Assembly: GCA_046760105.1 (NCBI GenBank)
Contig: JBHIDJ010000001.1
Coordinates: 1 to 64,000, forward strand
Source of the DNA: JBHIDJ01 sp046760105
Lineage (GTDB): Bacteria; Pseudomonadota; Gammaproteobacteria; Acidiferrobacterales; SPGG2
Direction of reading: 5' to 3'
DNA length: 64,000 nt
Position 1 is the stretch's first letter, and the number at the start of each line of letters is the position of its first letter. Both the position numbers and the translations under genes were made by a program. Below, piece after piece: positions 44,232-52,827 of this stretch. The notes under the pieces were generated by a model that had not been told where the DNA came from, ran no database searches, and was given only the letters and a program-made list of their open reading frames with translations.

Positions 44232-45212
44232 TCAGGGCGCGGGGGATACGGACTCGCCGATCAGCTGAACCGTTGCCGCAGGGACCTCACCGACGACTAT
44301 GATTTGGTAGTCATTCACCATGTTACCATAGGCGTGTACAGCACCCATGCTACTTGCTCCGACCATAGTAGAACCCAGGCCCTTCTTATCCATTTTTTCG
44401 ACAAACACCGACACAGCGGCGAGGCCGTCTGAATACACCAGATGTTCCACTGGACGGTTGCGAGTGGGGTTTTTGCGCATGATCCGGTTCGCCAGCACAA
44501 AGCCGCTTGGGAGTCGACCCGCGGACCACCCGGGTATCGGTTGTGTTTCCGACGTTTCCATCGTTTTGCCCCAATACCAGGCCAACTCTTCGATTGCCAT
44601 CCCGGGTTGAAGATCCATAGGGTCAATAGTCCCACCGATATCCACATGCGTGAACATAAACTGCTCCAGGGTATTGCCCATGTGGTCGACCAAGTCGGCT
44701 TTGAGCAACAAACTGGTTTTAGTGTCCGCCCATAAATGGTAACCATAACGGTAATCGTCGCGCGGCTTGATGAGCACGACCTGGGCTGTTCGACCGGTGA
44801 CGCGACCGGGCTTGCTTAGCTCAATGACATAGTTCTTCTTCAGATCCTTGACGCGTTCCGGCAGAATGACCGGAAAGCTCTTCTCCCGACCCAGTCGATG
44901 CTCGACGACCACCGATTTGCGATCGGGCAGATAGCACATCACCTGCTGATCGTCCCGTATCACCTCACGCGCCGCACCATTTAACGACACCAGACGTTCC
45001 TGCACCGCGCCCTTATCGACCCAATGAATAATGCGCATTGCCTCAAGTTGGGCGCCATGTTGATAGACAAAAGTCCCGTCATAACTGAGCTTGCGGGTAG
45101 CCTGGCTCATCTTCATAAGCCAGTCATAGGCGGGATCCGCAGACTCAGCAGCAGGGCTAAGGGCAAGCAGCACAACAACGATCGTGCAAACGCGCGGGTC
45201 GGCCACTCTCAT
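44232..45212 (-). CDS. rseB: Sigma-E regulatory protein RseB/MucB
   Basis: 326 residues with a signal peptide. Periplasmic lipid/outer-membrane-stress sensor that shields RseA from cleavage. Seen: WLMKMSQATRKLSYDGTFVYQHGAQLEAMRI, RVTGRTAQVVLIKPRDDYRYGYHLWAD and the C-terminal YSDGLAAVSVFVEKM. Overlaps rseA by 4 nt. Confidence 0.94.
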   Translation of the reverse strand: MRVADPRVCTIVVVLLALSPAAESADPAYDWLMKMSQATRKLSYDGTFVYQHGAQLEAMRIIHWVDKGAVQERLVSLNGAAREVIRDDQQVMCYLPDRKSVVVEHRLGREKSFPVILPERVKDLKKNYVIELSKPGRVTGRTAQVVLIKPRDDYRYGYHLWADTKTSLLLKADLVDHMGNTLEQFMFTHVDIGGTIDPMDLQPGMAIEELAWYWGKTMETSETQPIPGWSAGRLPSGFVLANRIMRKNPTRNRPVEHLVYSDGLAAVSVFVEKMDKKGLGSTMVGASSMGAVHAYGNMVNDYQIIVVGEVPAATVQLIGESVSPAP

Positions 45213-45742
45213 TGACCGTTATCGTAGCCGACTACGCGTACATAAGAGAACACGCCGTTCATCCCAGAGGTTGGAGTGAATTCATTATGCTGCACCAGAT
45301 ACACATTTAGCGCCTTGGCTACCTCTGGTTCATCCGTATCCCAGCGCGTGGTGCCGGCACGGATATATTCGCCCTGATGGGCCACCTGCGGCAGTGGTTG
45401 TCGCTCGTCTGGGGCAAACCACTGTGCACCCAATATCGCCACCGCCGCGACGGAAGCCGCTAGTGCCAAACTGCCAACCCATTTTGCGACCGATCGCCCA
45501 CGACCGGCAGCGTACACGCTGGAGCTGATCGGTGGCGGCAAATCCCGGATGCGGTCTGCGATCCGGTCGCTCAGGCCGGTGGGCACCACAGACCCCAACT
45601 CCTTGCTGAGCACAGCGCGGATCAGGTGGTAACGCTCCCAGGTCTTGCGTAGCTCCGGATCATGTGAAACCGCCGCCAGCACACGGGCCTGTTCAGCCTC
45701 GCTGAGTTGGGCGTCCATCATTGCAGACAAACTTTCTTTCAT
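45209..45742 (-). CDS. rseA: Anti-sigma-E factor RseA/MucA
   Basis: 177 residues. The N-terminal cytoplasmic domain (ESLSAMMDAQLSEAEQARVLAAVSHDPELRKTWERYHLIRAVL) binds sigma-E. One membrane helix (about 88-108) leads to a periplasmic tail. The length and the GMNGVFSYVR end fit the MucA form. It lies 41 bp after rpoE. Confidence 0.92.
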   Translation of the reverse strand: MKESLSAMMDAQLSEAEQARVLAAVSHDPELRKTWERYHLIRAVLSKELGSVVPTGLSDRIADRIRDLPPPISSSVYAAGRGRSVAKWVGSLALAASVAAVAILGAQWFAPDERQPLPQVAHQGEYIRAGTTRWDTDEPEVAKALNVYLVQHNEFTPTSGMNGVFSYVRVVGYDNGQ

Positions 45743-45783
45743 CTCGCATAAACCCCGTTAATATGGATTAAAGGCAATGGCCG

Positions 45784-46362
45784 TCATCTTTCGAGCAGCG
45801 GTTTGAGTTCCCTGTCGACTGCTTCGCGCGCCCGGAATATGCGCGAGCGTACGGTCCCGATCGGGCAGTCCATAACCTGCGCAATCTCCTCGTAACTCAG
45901 TCCTTCGATATCCCTAAGGGTAATCGCCGTGCGAAGATCCACCGGAAGCCCGTCGATAGCCCTGCCAACGGTATCGGCAATCTCGTCAGTTAGTACATTC
46001 CTTTCCGGGGTCGCGAGATCCCGGAGTCTATCAACGCCCTCCAGCACCTCGAGGCCTTCGATACCGATGTCCGAGTTAGGCGGCCGGCGTCCCTGCGACT
46101 CCAGGTAATTTTTCGCTGTATTGACCGCAATCCGATAAAGCCAAGTATAGAAGGCGCTGTCCCCCCGAAAGCCAGCCATCGCGCGGTAAGCCTTGATAAA
46201 GACCTCCTGCGTAATATCTTCCACTTCTGCCCGGTCAAACACATAGCGACCGACCAACTTTGCCACCTTGTGCTGGTACTTTCGTACAAGCAGGTCAAAA
46301 GCATCCCTTTCGCCGCCCTGTACCCGGGCAACAAGCACTTGATCGACACTGCGTTCGCCCAC
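45784..46362 (-). CDS. rpoE: RNA polymerase sigma-E factor (RpoE/AlgU)
   Basis: 192 residues from GTG 46362, which follows AGGGGAT; it gives the expected VGERSVDQVLVARVQGGERDAF start (an upstream TTG is possible). Region 2 (YQHKVAKLVGRYV, FRGDSAFYTWLYRIAVNTAKNYL) and region 4 (GLSYEEIAQVMDCPIGTVRSRIFRAREAV) are near identical to E. coli RpoE. First gene of rpoE-rseA-rseB, divergent from nadB. Confidence 0.97.
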   Translation of the reverse strand: MGERSVDQVLVARVQGGERDAFDLLVRKYQHKVAKLVGRYVFDRAEVEDITQEVFIKAYRAMAGFRGDSAFYTWLYRIAVNTAKNYLESQGRRPPNSDIGIEGLEVLEGVDRLRDLATPERNVLTDEIADTVGRAIDGLPVDLRTAITLRDIEGLSYEEIAQVMDCPIGTVRSRIFRAREAVDRELKPLLER

Positions 46363-46410
46363 TAGAGGAATCCCCTGTCGCGGCAGCGGCAACGCAGTGC
46401 GTCACCTTTA

Positions 46411-46437
46411 AATGACCGTATCAAATGGATAAAGTTC
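46411..46437 (-). promoter_or_regulatory. Possible sigma-E autoregulatory promoter
   Basis: On the minus strand GAACTT (46437-46432), 15 bp spacer, GTCATT (46416-46411). The -35 is a full sigma-E match; the -10 keeps TC but not the usual TCTGA. Transcription would start about 40 nt before the rpoE GTG. Confidence 0.45.
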
Positions 46438-46590
46438 GCCCAGACTAGTCCCCCACGGTGGCTGGGACGAATTTGTTCTGCTTTGTCCGCAGCCGCACCC
46501 GCGGGCCTCGGGTGCACTCGAATACCCAGGTGCATATGGTAGGATAACGTAAATATCGACATTTCGCCTTCCCCCGCCTGCTCAAACCTC

Positions 46591-48222
46591 ATGTCGGTCC
46601 AGGAACCCGCGGATGTACTCATCGTCGGTGCTGGTATCGCCGGGCTCAGTCTTGCCCTTCATCTCGCCGACAGCGCTCGGGTGATCGTGGTCGCCAAGGG
46701 GGCACTGAGCGAGGGCGCAAGCCTCTACGCGCAGGGGGGCATCGCCGCCGCTGTAGACCAAGGGGAGGATTCGCTTGCGGCCCACGCCGAGGACACGGTG
46801 CACGCGGGGGCCGGTCTCACGCACGCGGCCACGGTCGAATACGTCGTCGAGCACGGTCCAGAGGCGGTGCGTTGGCTGATCCAACAGGGCGTGGTGTTTA
46901 GTCGTGAAAGCGGCGCCCGTTATCACCTTACACAAGAAGGCGGACACAGCTACCGCCGGGTATTTCATGCCGCCGATGCTACCGGACGAGCCATTCAAGA
47001 CGCGCTCGAGAAGCGTGTCCATGCCCACCCGGGCATTACCATCCATGAAAACACCCTAGCCGTGGATCTGATCACGCGCCGCAAACTCACGCGTACCGGT
47101 CGCAATCGCTGTCTAGGGCTGTATGGGCTCGACAAAAATACTGGCAACACCACGACCTTTTCCGCACGGCATGTTGTGCTGGCCACCGGCGGCGCCTCTA
47201 AGGTCTATCTCTATACCAGCAATCCCGGCACGAGTACGGGTGACGGCATTGCGATGGCTTGGCGTGCCGGTTGTAGCGTCGCCAATATGGAGTTCATGCA
47301 GTTCCATCCCACCTGCCTGTATCATTCGCAGGCAAAGTCTTTCTTGATTTCCGAGGCTGTACGCGGTGAAGGCGGACGCCTGTTATTGCTCGACGGTGAG
47401 CCGTTCATGCACCGACACGATGAGCGTGGCGAGCTGGCGCCGCGCGACATTGTAGCGCGCGCGATCGACTATGAGATGAAGCGCGGGGGGCTGGATTTCG
47501 TTCACCTCGATATCAGCCATAGATCAGCCCGCTTTATTAAGGGCCATTTTCCCAACATCTATCAACGCTGCCTGCAGTTCGGGTACGACATGACGCGTGG
47601 ACCGATTCCCGTGGTCCCCGCCGCACACTATACTTGCGGGGGTATCGTCACGGACCTCAACGGCCAAACCGATCTCGATGGACTGCATGCCATTGGCGAG
47701 TGTGCATTCACCGGGTTACACGGCGCCAACCGTTTAGCGAGCAATTCTTTGCTCGAATGCGTCGTATTTGCCCAGACCGCCGCGCGTGACCTTCGGCAGC
47801 GTTTACAAGGCGATATTAACATTTGCACGGAACTACCCCCGTGGGATGAAAGCCGTGTCACCGATGCGGATGAGCAGATCGTCGTTTCCCATAACTGGGC
47901 CGAGTTACGCCAATTCATATGGGATTACGTGGGTATTGTCAGAACCACCAAGCGGCTGCAGCGTGCGCAGCGCCGCATCGAGCTGCTGCAAGAAGAAATA
48001 CGCGAATACTACAGCCACTTTAAGGTGACGAACGATCTCTTGGAGCTGCGCAATCTCGTGTTGGTGGCAGAACTCATCGTGCGTTCCGCCCTCGCCCGCC
48101 GGGAAAGCCGCGGACTGCATTTCACGCGCGACTATCCAGCGCCAGATACCAACACGCCACCACGCGACACGGTGCTCATTCCGCCCAGCTTTGAAGCTTC
48201 AGTCGTGCGCGCAAACGCCTGA
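46591..48222 (+). CDS. nadB: L-aspartate oxidase
   Basis: 543 residues. FAD enzyme that oxidises aspartate to iminoaspartate for NAD synthesis, able to use O2 or fumarate. It has GAGIAGLSLALHL (FAD), QGGIAAAV, QFHPTCLYH, EAVRGEGGRLL, HYTCGGIVTDLNGQTD and GANRLASNSLLE. It lacks the extended QGG-histidine that binds FAD covalently in FrdA. Divergent from rpoE; convergent with ygfX, overlapping by 47 nt. Confidence 0.96.
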   Translation: MSVQEPADVLIVGAGIAGLSLALHLADSARVIVVAKGALSEGASLYAQGGIAAAVDQGEDSLAAHAEDTVHAGAGLTHAATVEYVVEHGPEAVRWLIQQGVVFSRESGARYHLTQEGGHSYRRVFHAADATGRAIQDALEKRVHAHPGITIHENTLAVDLITRRKLTRTGRNRCLGLYGLDKNTGNTTTFSARHVVLATGGASKVYLYTSNPGTSTGDGIAMAWRAGCSVANMEFMQFHPTCLYHSQAKSFLISEAVRGEGGRLLLLDGEPFMHRHDERGELAPRDIVARAIDYEMKRGGLDFVHLDISHRSARFIKGHFPNIYQRCLQFGYDMTRGPIPVVPAAHYTCGGIVTDLNGQTDLDGLHAIGECAFTGLHGANRLASNSLLECVVFAQTAARDLRQRLQGDINICTELPPWDESRVTDADEQIVVSHNWAELRQFIWDYVGIVRTTKRLQRAQRRIELLQEEIREYYSHFKVTNDLLELRNLVLVAELIVRSALARRESRGLHFTRDYPAPDTNTPPRDTVLIPPSFEASVVRANA

Positions 48223-48622
48223 AAGCGTCTGCGTCTACGGCATCAGCGGGGATCACGAGGTTCACCGGCAACCACGCGCCGGGACAACGTAGCTGTACCA
48301 GTACGACCCACGGATGCACGTAGTGCGTTCGCAGGCGGCATGGTCCGCGGCCGTCGCTGTTTTGAAGTCGGAGCGTCCAGTCGCCGTCGCCCTCGAGCAT
48401 CACGTTAGACACGGCATGCGACGCGCGCCGCAACGCGTGCAGCCATAATGTGTGATAAAGACTCAACACCACGACCATTGAGAGCGCGATCCGTAGCCAC
48501 CAACTTATAGGTAGCGACAGCACGATCAACCACGCACCCACATGCAGAGCGAGCATGATGGCGGTCAGCGTGAGCGAGCCTTTCAAGTCGAAGATCAAAT
48601 TATCGTCTGATCTTTCTGACAA
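48176..48622 (-). CDS. YgfX-family membrane protein
   Basis: 148 residues from TTG 48622, inside the sdhE stop region. Two membrane helices (LTAIMLALHVGAWLIVLSLPISWWL and SMVVVLSLYHTLW) and a cytosolic beta domain with WTLRLQNSDG. This matches YgfX/CptA, the partner of SdhE, reported to affect cytoskeletal proteins in E. coli. Overlaps the nadB 3' end on the other strand. Confidence 0.78.
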   Translation of the reverse strand: MSERSDDNLIFDLKGSLTLTAIMLALHVGAWLIVLSLPISWWLRIALSMVVVLSLYHTLWLHALRRASHAVSNVMLEGDGDWTLRLQNSDGRGPCRLRTHYVHPWVVLVQLRCPGAWLPVNLVIPADAVDADAFRRLRARLKLQSWAE

Positions 48623-48836
48623 GACCGGCCAGCTCCTCGTCCGCGGGCTGCTCGCTACCATTGATGTAGGCAAGCAGTGTGGGATCAGGCAGGGATAGAA
48701 GCCTGCGGAACGCCGCCTGCTCCGATTCCGCCAGCGTCGTGTAATATTCGTCGAAAAACGGCTGCAACACGAGATCGAGCTCACGCAGACCCCGGCGACA
48801 GCGCCAACGCAGACGCTTGAGTTCCGCTATGTCCAT
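48600..48836 (-). CDS. sdhE: FAD assembly factor SdhE (YgfY)
   Basis: 78 residues from ATG 48836. Five-helix protein with LKRLRWRCRRGLRELDLVLQPF, whose RGxxE motif (RGLRE) binds the flavoprotein; it promotes covalent FAD attachment in SdhA and FrdA. It could therefore serve the FrdA encoded at 19.6 kb. The open frame extends further upstream but that part is not conserved. Paired with ygfX. Confidence 0.9.
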   Translation of the reverse strand: MDIAELKRLRWRCRRGLRELDLVLQPFFDEYYTTLAESEQAAFRRLLSLPDPTLLAYINGSEQPADEELAGLVRKIRR

Positions 48837-49097
48837 CACAGTACGCAATACACCAGTAACGTGAGCATGTTCCGCTTCTGGTATAAGCAAACCGTCGTGT
48901 GTGTCGACAACGATTGCGGCCAGCCACACCGAGGCTTCGAGCACCGCGCCCAATCCTGCTTATTGTTTATCGCGACCGTCACCATTTTACAGCGGGAATC
49001 TCTTATCCTCTATCGGACAACCGAAGGGGCCGGTTCCCCGGCTCTGCAAAATTAGCTATCATTGCCCGCCCTTCAGCCCGGGCGGCAGTAGACTTTC

Positions 49098-50138
49098 ATG
49101 ATCGCGGAGTGGAAAACCTTTCTCGCAAACGCCGGCGCCGTCATTCAAGATGGCCGGGTGGAGCACTTTGGCGACCCACAGAAAGAGCGGGACGCGATGG
49201 CGGCCGGCAACATTGTTACTGATCTCTCCAGCTTGGCACTCATTCGCGTGGGAGGGGATGACGCCGCAACCTTTCTGCAAGGACAGCTCACAAATGATAT
49301 TCGCCTGCTTGATGAATCGCGCAGCCAGTTGAGCGCCTACTGCGATCCAAAGGGACGGATGTTAGCCATTTTCCGGCTCTTCATGGGCGATAACGCTTAT
49401 ATGCTACAACTACCGGCATCACTGCAAGACAGTATTATCAACCGTCTACGCGTACATGTGTTGCGATCAAAAGTAACCGTAGAACCCGCCAAAGAAGAAC
49501 TGCAATGCATTGGGCTGGCCGGTCCCGATGCGGAGGCGATTATGCAGACACAAACCGGGTTCGTGCCAATGGAAAAGGAGTCGTGCGTAACCCGTGACAG
49601 TCTGACGGCCATGCGAGTTGCGGGGGTGCAACCTCGCTTCGAGATCGTCGGTCCACTCGACGCATTGCGACAGCTATGGGATCGTATTAACCATCAGGCG
49701 GTGGCTGTGGGTACATCGGCGTGGACCTGGCTAGAGATCATGGCAGGTGTGCCAAATGTTTATCCGCAAACATCGGGGGCAATCGTGCCACAGATGGCTA
49801 ATCTTGAGCTACTGGACGGTGTTAATTTCGAGAAAGGTTGCTATAGCGGCCAAGAAATCATCGCGCGCCTACACCACCGCGGGAAAGTCAAGCAGCGCAT
49901 GTATCGCAGCCATGTGACTATCGATGAGATACCGGAACCAGGCGATGCGATCTACGCATCCGATTTACGTGGCCAGGCTACCGGTATGGTGGTTCACGCC
50001 GCCGCCTCACCCGAGGGTGGCCATGACATGCTGGCCGTTATTCACAGCAGCAGTGTGGCCAGCGGCGACCTGCACTTAGGGAGCGAACAAGGACCCGCCC
50101 TCACGATTGAGAAGTTGCCCTACCGCCTGGTCAGCTAA
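49098..50138 (+). CDS. ygfZ: Folate-dependent Fe-S/tRNA-modification protein YgfZ
   Basis: 346 residues, GcvT-like fold. The signature KGCYSGQEIIAR with the essential cysteine is intact, and FLQGQLTNDIRLL and CDPKGRMLAIFRLF are typical. It supports repair of some Fe-S enzymes such as MiaB. Start ATG 49098, divergent from sdhE, convergent with ftsB. Confidence 0.95.
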   Translation: MIAEWKTFLANAGAVIQDGRVEHFGDPQKERDAMAAGNIVTDLSSLALIRVGGDDAATFLQGQLTNDIRLLDESRSQLSAYCDPKGRMLAIFRLFMGDNAYMLQLPASLQDSIINRLRVHVLRSKVTVEPAKEELQCIGLAGPDAEAIMQTQTGFVPMEKESCVTRDSLTAMRVAGVQPRFEIVGPLDALRQLWDRINHQAVAVGTSAWTWLEIMAGVPNVYPQTSGAIVPQMANLELLDGVNFEKGCYSGQEIIARLHHRGKVKQRMYRSHVTIDEIPEPGDAIYASDLRGQATGMVVHAAASPEGGHDMLAVIHSSSVASGDLHLGSEQGPALTIEKLPYRLVS

Positions 50139-50148
50139 TCAGAGCGGG

Positions 50149-50173
50149 ATCGTCGCGATGAGACGCGATCGAT
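50149..50173. terminator. Possible shared hairpin between ygfZ and ftsB
   Basis: ATCG-T-CGCG and CGCGATCGAT arms flank a 6-nt loop in the 53-bp gap between two convergent genes, one bulge. No long T-run on either side, so it is only a plausible transcription end. Confidence 0.35.
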
Positions 50174-50191
50174 TTGGCGTTTTACCTTTGG

Positions 50192-50479
50192 CTACTGCAT
50201 GTGGCCAGAGGCTTCGACGACATGGAAAAAAGTCTCGCCCTCTTTCACCATTCCGAGATCCGCCCGGGCACGCTCCTCGATAGCGTCCAGTCCGTGCTTC
50301 AAATCCAGAACCTCGGCGATTAGTGCCTTGTTTCGCTCCCCCAGGCGTATGTTCTCGGTCCTCTGCGCTTCCACCTGCTGGTGCAGTCGCCACACCGCGG
50401 GCACGCTACCGCTGCCGAACCAGAGTGGATATTGAAGTACGAGCAGCAACCCTAGCAAGATGTAGCGCACGAGGTTCAT
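50192..50479 (-). CDS. ftsB: Cell division protein FtsB
   Basis: 95 residues. One N-terminal membrane helix (YILLGLLLVLQYPLWFG) and a periplasmic coiled coil (VWRLHQQVEAQRTENIRLGERNKALIAEV) ending ARADLGMVKEGETFF, exactly the FtsB pattern. Forms the FtsQBL complex. It lies downstream of eno (38-bp gap), as usual in gammaproteobacteria. Confidence 0.94.
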   Translation of the reverse strand: MNLVRYILLGLLLVLQYPLWFGSGSVPAVWRLHQQVEAQRTENIRLGERNKALIAEVLDLKHGLDAIEERARADLGMVKEGETFFHVVEASGHMQ

Positions 50480-50517
50480 GCCAATTTGTTACAAAGATCC
50501 TTGTAGTATCCGCCGAT

Positions 50518-51801
50518 TCATTGCAAAACCGCAAAAGCCTTCTCGCCCGGGTAAGTAGCCCCTGCCCCGAGTTCCTCCTCGATACGTAAGAGTCGATTGT
50601 ACTTCGCCACGCGGTCGGAACGCGATAGCGAGCCAGTCTTAATTTGCCCTGCCCCGGTCGCCACTGCGATATCGGCGATGATAGTATCCTCCGTTTCGCC
50701 GGAGCGGTGTGAGATCACAGACGTGTATCGCGCCCTCTTGGCCATTGCGATCGCGGCGAAGGTCTCCGTCAGTGTGCCGATCTGATTGACCTTGATTAGT
50801 ACAGAGTTAGCAATGCCGGTGCGGATCCCCTCGTCCAGGATACGCGTGTTGGTAACAAACAGATCATCGCCCACAAGTTGTACTTTCCTGCCCAAAGCCT
50901 GCGTCAGCCACGCCCAACCGGCCCAGTCATGCTCAGCCATGCCGTCTTCAATAGTAATGATAGGATATTGACGAACCCATTTTGCCAATAGGTTCGTCAT
51001 GTCAACCGCGGTAAGGCTCAGCCCTTCGGCGGCGAGCTCATATCGCTCCTCCCTAAAGAACTCCGAACTGGCGCAATCCAGCCCGAGCGCCACATCCTCG
51101 CCAGGGCGGTAGCCGGCCTTGTCAATAGCCTCGAGGATCACCTCGATCGCGGCCTCGTTAGACGCGAGATCCGGTGCAAATCCACCTTCATCGCCAACGG
51201 ACGTACTGAGCCCTTTGCCGCGCAGCACACCTTTAAGGGCGTGAAAGACCTCGGTGCCGCAACGCAACGCCTCCGAAAAGCTGTCGAGTCCCACGGGGAT
51301 TATCATGAACTCCTGTAGATCAACATTATTGTCCGCATGCGCTCCACCATTGATAACATTCATCATCGGCACCGGCATGCAAAGATCATGTTCGTCTCCG
51401 AGGTAGCGATAAAGCGGTTGATCGAGGTGCGCGGCAGCGGCTCTAGCTACCGCAAGCGACACACCGAGAATGGCATTGGCCCCCAGTCGCTGCTTGTTTT
51501 CGGTGCCGTCGAGTTCCCACATGATGCGGTCAACCGCCTCCTGATCGCGCGCATCGCGTCCGAGCAGCGCGCTGCAGATTTCGTCATTGACATGTTCGAC
51601 TGCTTTTAATACGCCCTTGCCGCCGTAACGCCGTGGGTCGCCGTCGCGTAACTCCACCGCTTCACGCTCGCCGGTCGACGCACCGGACGGTACGGAGGCG
51701 CGACCGAAGGCACCGGACTTCAGCTCGATATCGACTTCGACAGTGGGGTTACCGCGGGAATCGAGAATCTCGCGGGCATGCACGCCAATTATTTTTGGCA
51801 T
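50518..51801 (-). CDS. eno: Enolase
   Basis: 427 residues. Glycolytic 2-phosphoglycerate dehydratase and RNA degradosome member. SRGNPTVEVDIEL, GAHADNNVDLQEFMIIP, GDEGGFAPDL, IEDGMAEHDW, VGDDLFVTN and SHRSGETEDT are intact, with the catalytic Lys in SVLIKVNQ. The 174-bp upstream gap to kdsA holds only a probable promoter. Confidence 0.98.
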   Translation of the reverse strand: MPKIIGVHAREILDSRGNPTVEVDIELKSGAFGRASVPSGASTGEREAVELRDGDPRRYGGKGVLKAVEHVNDEICSALLGRDARDQEAVDRIMWELDGTENKQRLGANAILGVSLAVARAAAAHLDQPLYRYLGDEHDLCMPVPMMNVINGGAHADNNVDLQEFMIIPVGLDSFSEALRCGTEVFHALKGVLRGKGLSTSVGDEGGFAPDLASNEAAIEVILEAIDKAGYRPGEDVALGLDCASSEFFREERYELAAEGLSLTAVDMTNLLAKWVRQYPIITIEDGMAEHDWAGWAWLTQALGRKVQLVGDDLFVTNTRILDEGIRTGIANSVLIKVNQIGTLTETFAAIAMAKRARYTSVISHRSGETEDTIIADIAVATGAGQIKTGSLSRSDRVAKYNRLLRIEEELGAGATYPGEKAFAVLQ

Positions 51802-51975
51802 GTTCTCTTTTTCTCTAAATAGCCGGACAGGACGAACACGTTTATCATAAACTCCTACTAGTGGACGCTAGTGAATGGCACCGCAAAGTCAAGCTCGCCA
51901 CACCCGCTATTGCTAAATACTTATCGCTTTTCAGCAGATCGACACTTAGCTTGATGACGACCAGCGGGTGACGCT

Positions 51976-52827
51976 TTAGCTTTGTTGAACCCCGACCTCC
52001 CTCGACAATGCGTTGCCGGCCTTAACCGTCTCGTCCAAAGCCTTTAAGGTTTCCAACAACTCTTGCATGCGCTCTAGCGGCCACGCATTGGGGCCATCAC
52101 TAGGCGCATTGTCGGGATCGGGGTGTGTCTCCATGAACAAGCCGGCGACACCGACAGACGTCGCCGCCCGCGCCAAAGTCGGGACGAACTCGCGCTGCCC
52201 GCCGGACGCGCCGCCTTGCGCACCTGGCAACTGCACGGAGTGTGTGGCGTCAAACACCACCGGACATCCGGTCGCACGCATGATGACTAGTGAGCGCATG
52301 TCCGATACCAGGTTGTTATAGCCGAAGCTCACGCCCCGCTCGCAGACCAGAATTCGGTCTTTAGCACCTGCCACAATCGCCTTGTCGACGACGTTTTTCA
52401 TCTCCCAAGGGGCAAGAAACTGTCCTTTTTTGATATTCATTGGCTTGCCGGAGGCGGCCACGGCGTTGATGAAATCGGTCTGCCGACACAGAAACGCTGG
52501 TGTCTGCAATACATCGACAACAGCGGCGGCGGCTTCGATCTCGCCTATGTCATGTACGTCCGTCAACACCGGTACGCCGATCTCTTGGCGCACGCGCTCA
52601 AGCACGGCTAGCCCCTCATCCATGCCGAGACCGCGGAAGGATTTGTGCGAGCTACGGTTGGCCTTGTCGTACGAAGATTTATAAACGAAAGGAATGCCGA
52701 GGCTGTCGGTAAGCTCTTTAAGCGTACCGGCGGTATCCAGCGCCAGGCCTTTTGATTCGATGACGCACGGACCGGCAATCAAAAACAAAGGGTGGTCAAG
52801 CCCGACCTCAAAACCACAAAGTTTCAT
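51976..52827 (-). CDS. kdsA: 3-deoxy-D-manno-octulosonate 8-phosphate synthase
   Basis: 283 residues. Condenses PEP and arabinose 5-phosphate for lipopolysaccharide core. The segment LFLIAGPCVIES has C21 where E. coli carries Asn, which is the mark of metal-dependent (class II) enzymes. YKSSYDKANRSS, FLCRQTDFI, NIKKGQFLAPWEM and DATHSVQLPG follow. Overlaps pyrG by 4 nt. Confidence 0.96.
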   Translation of the reverse strand: MKLCGFEVGLDHPLFLIAGPCVIESKGLALDTAGTLKELTDSLGIPFVYKSSYDKANRSSHKSFRGLGMDEGLAVLERVRQEIGVPVLTDVHDIGEIEAAAAVVDVLQTPAFLCRQTDFINAVAASGKPMNIKKGQFLAPWEMKNVVDKAIVAGAKDRILVCERGVSFGYNNLVSDMRSLVIMRATGCPVVFDATHSVQLPGAQGGASGGQREFVPTLARAATSVGVAGLFMETHPDPDNAPSDGPNAWPLERMQELLETLKALDETVKAGNALSREVGVQQS

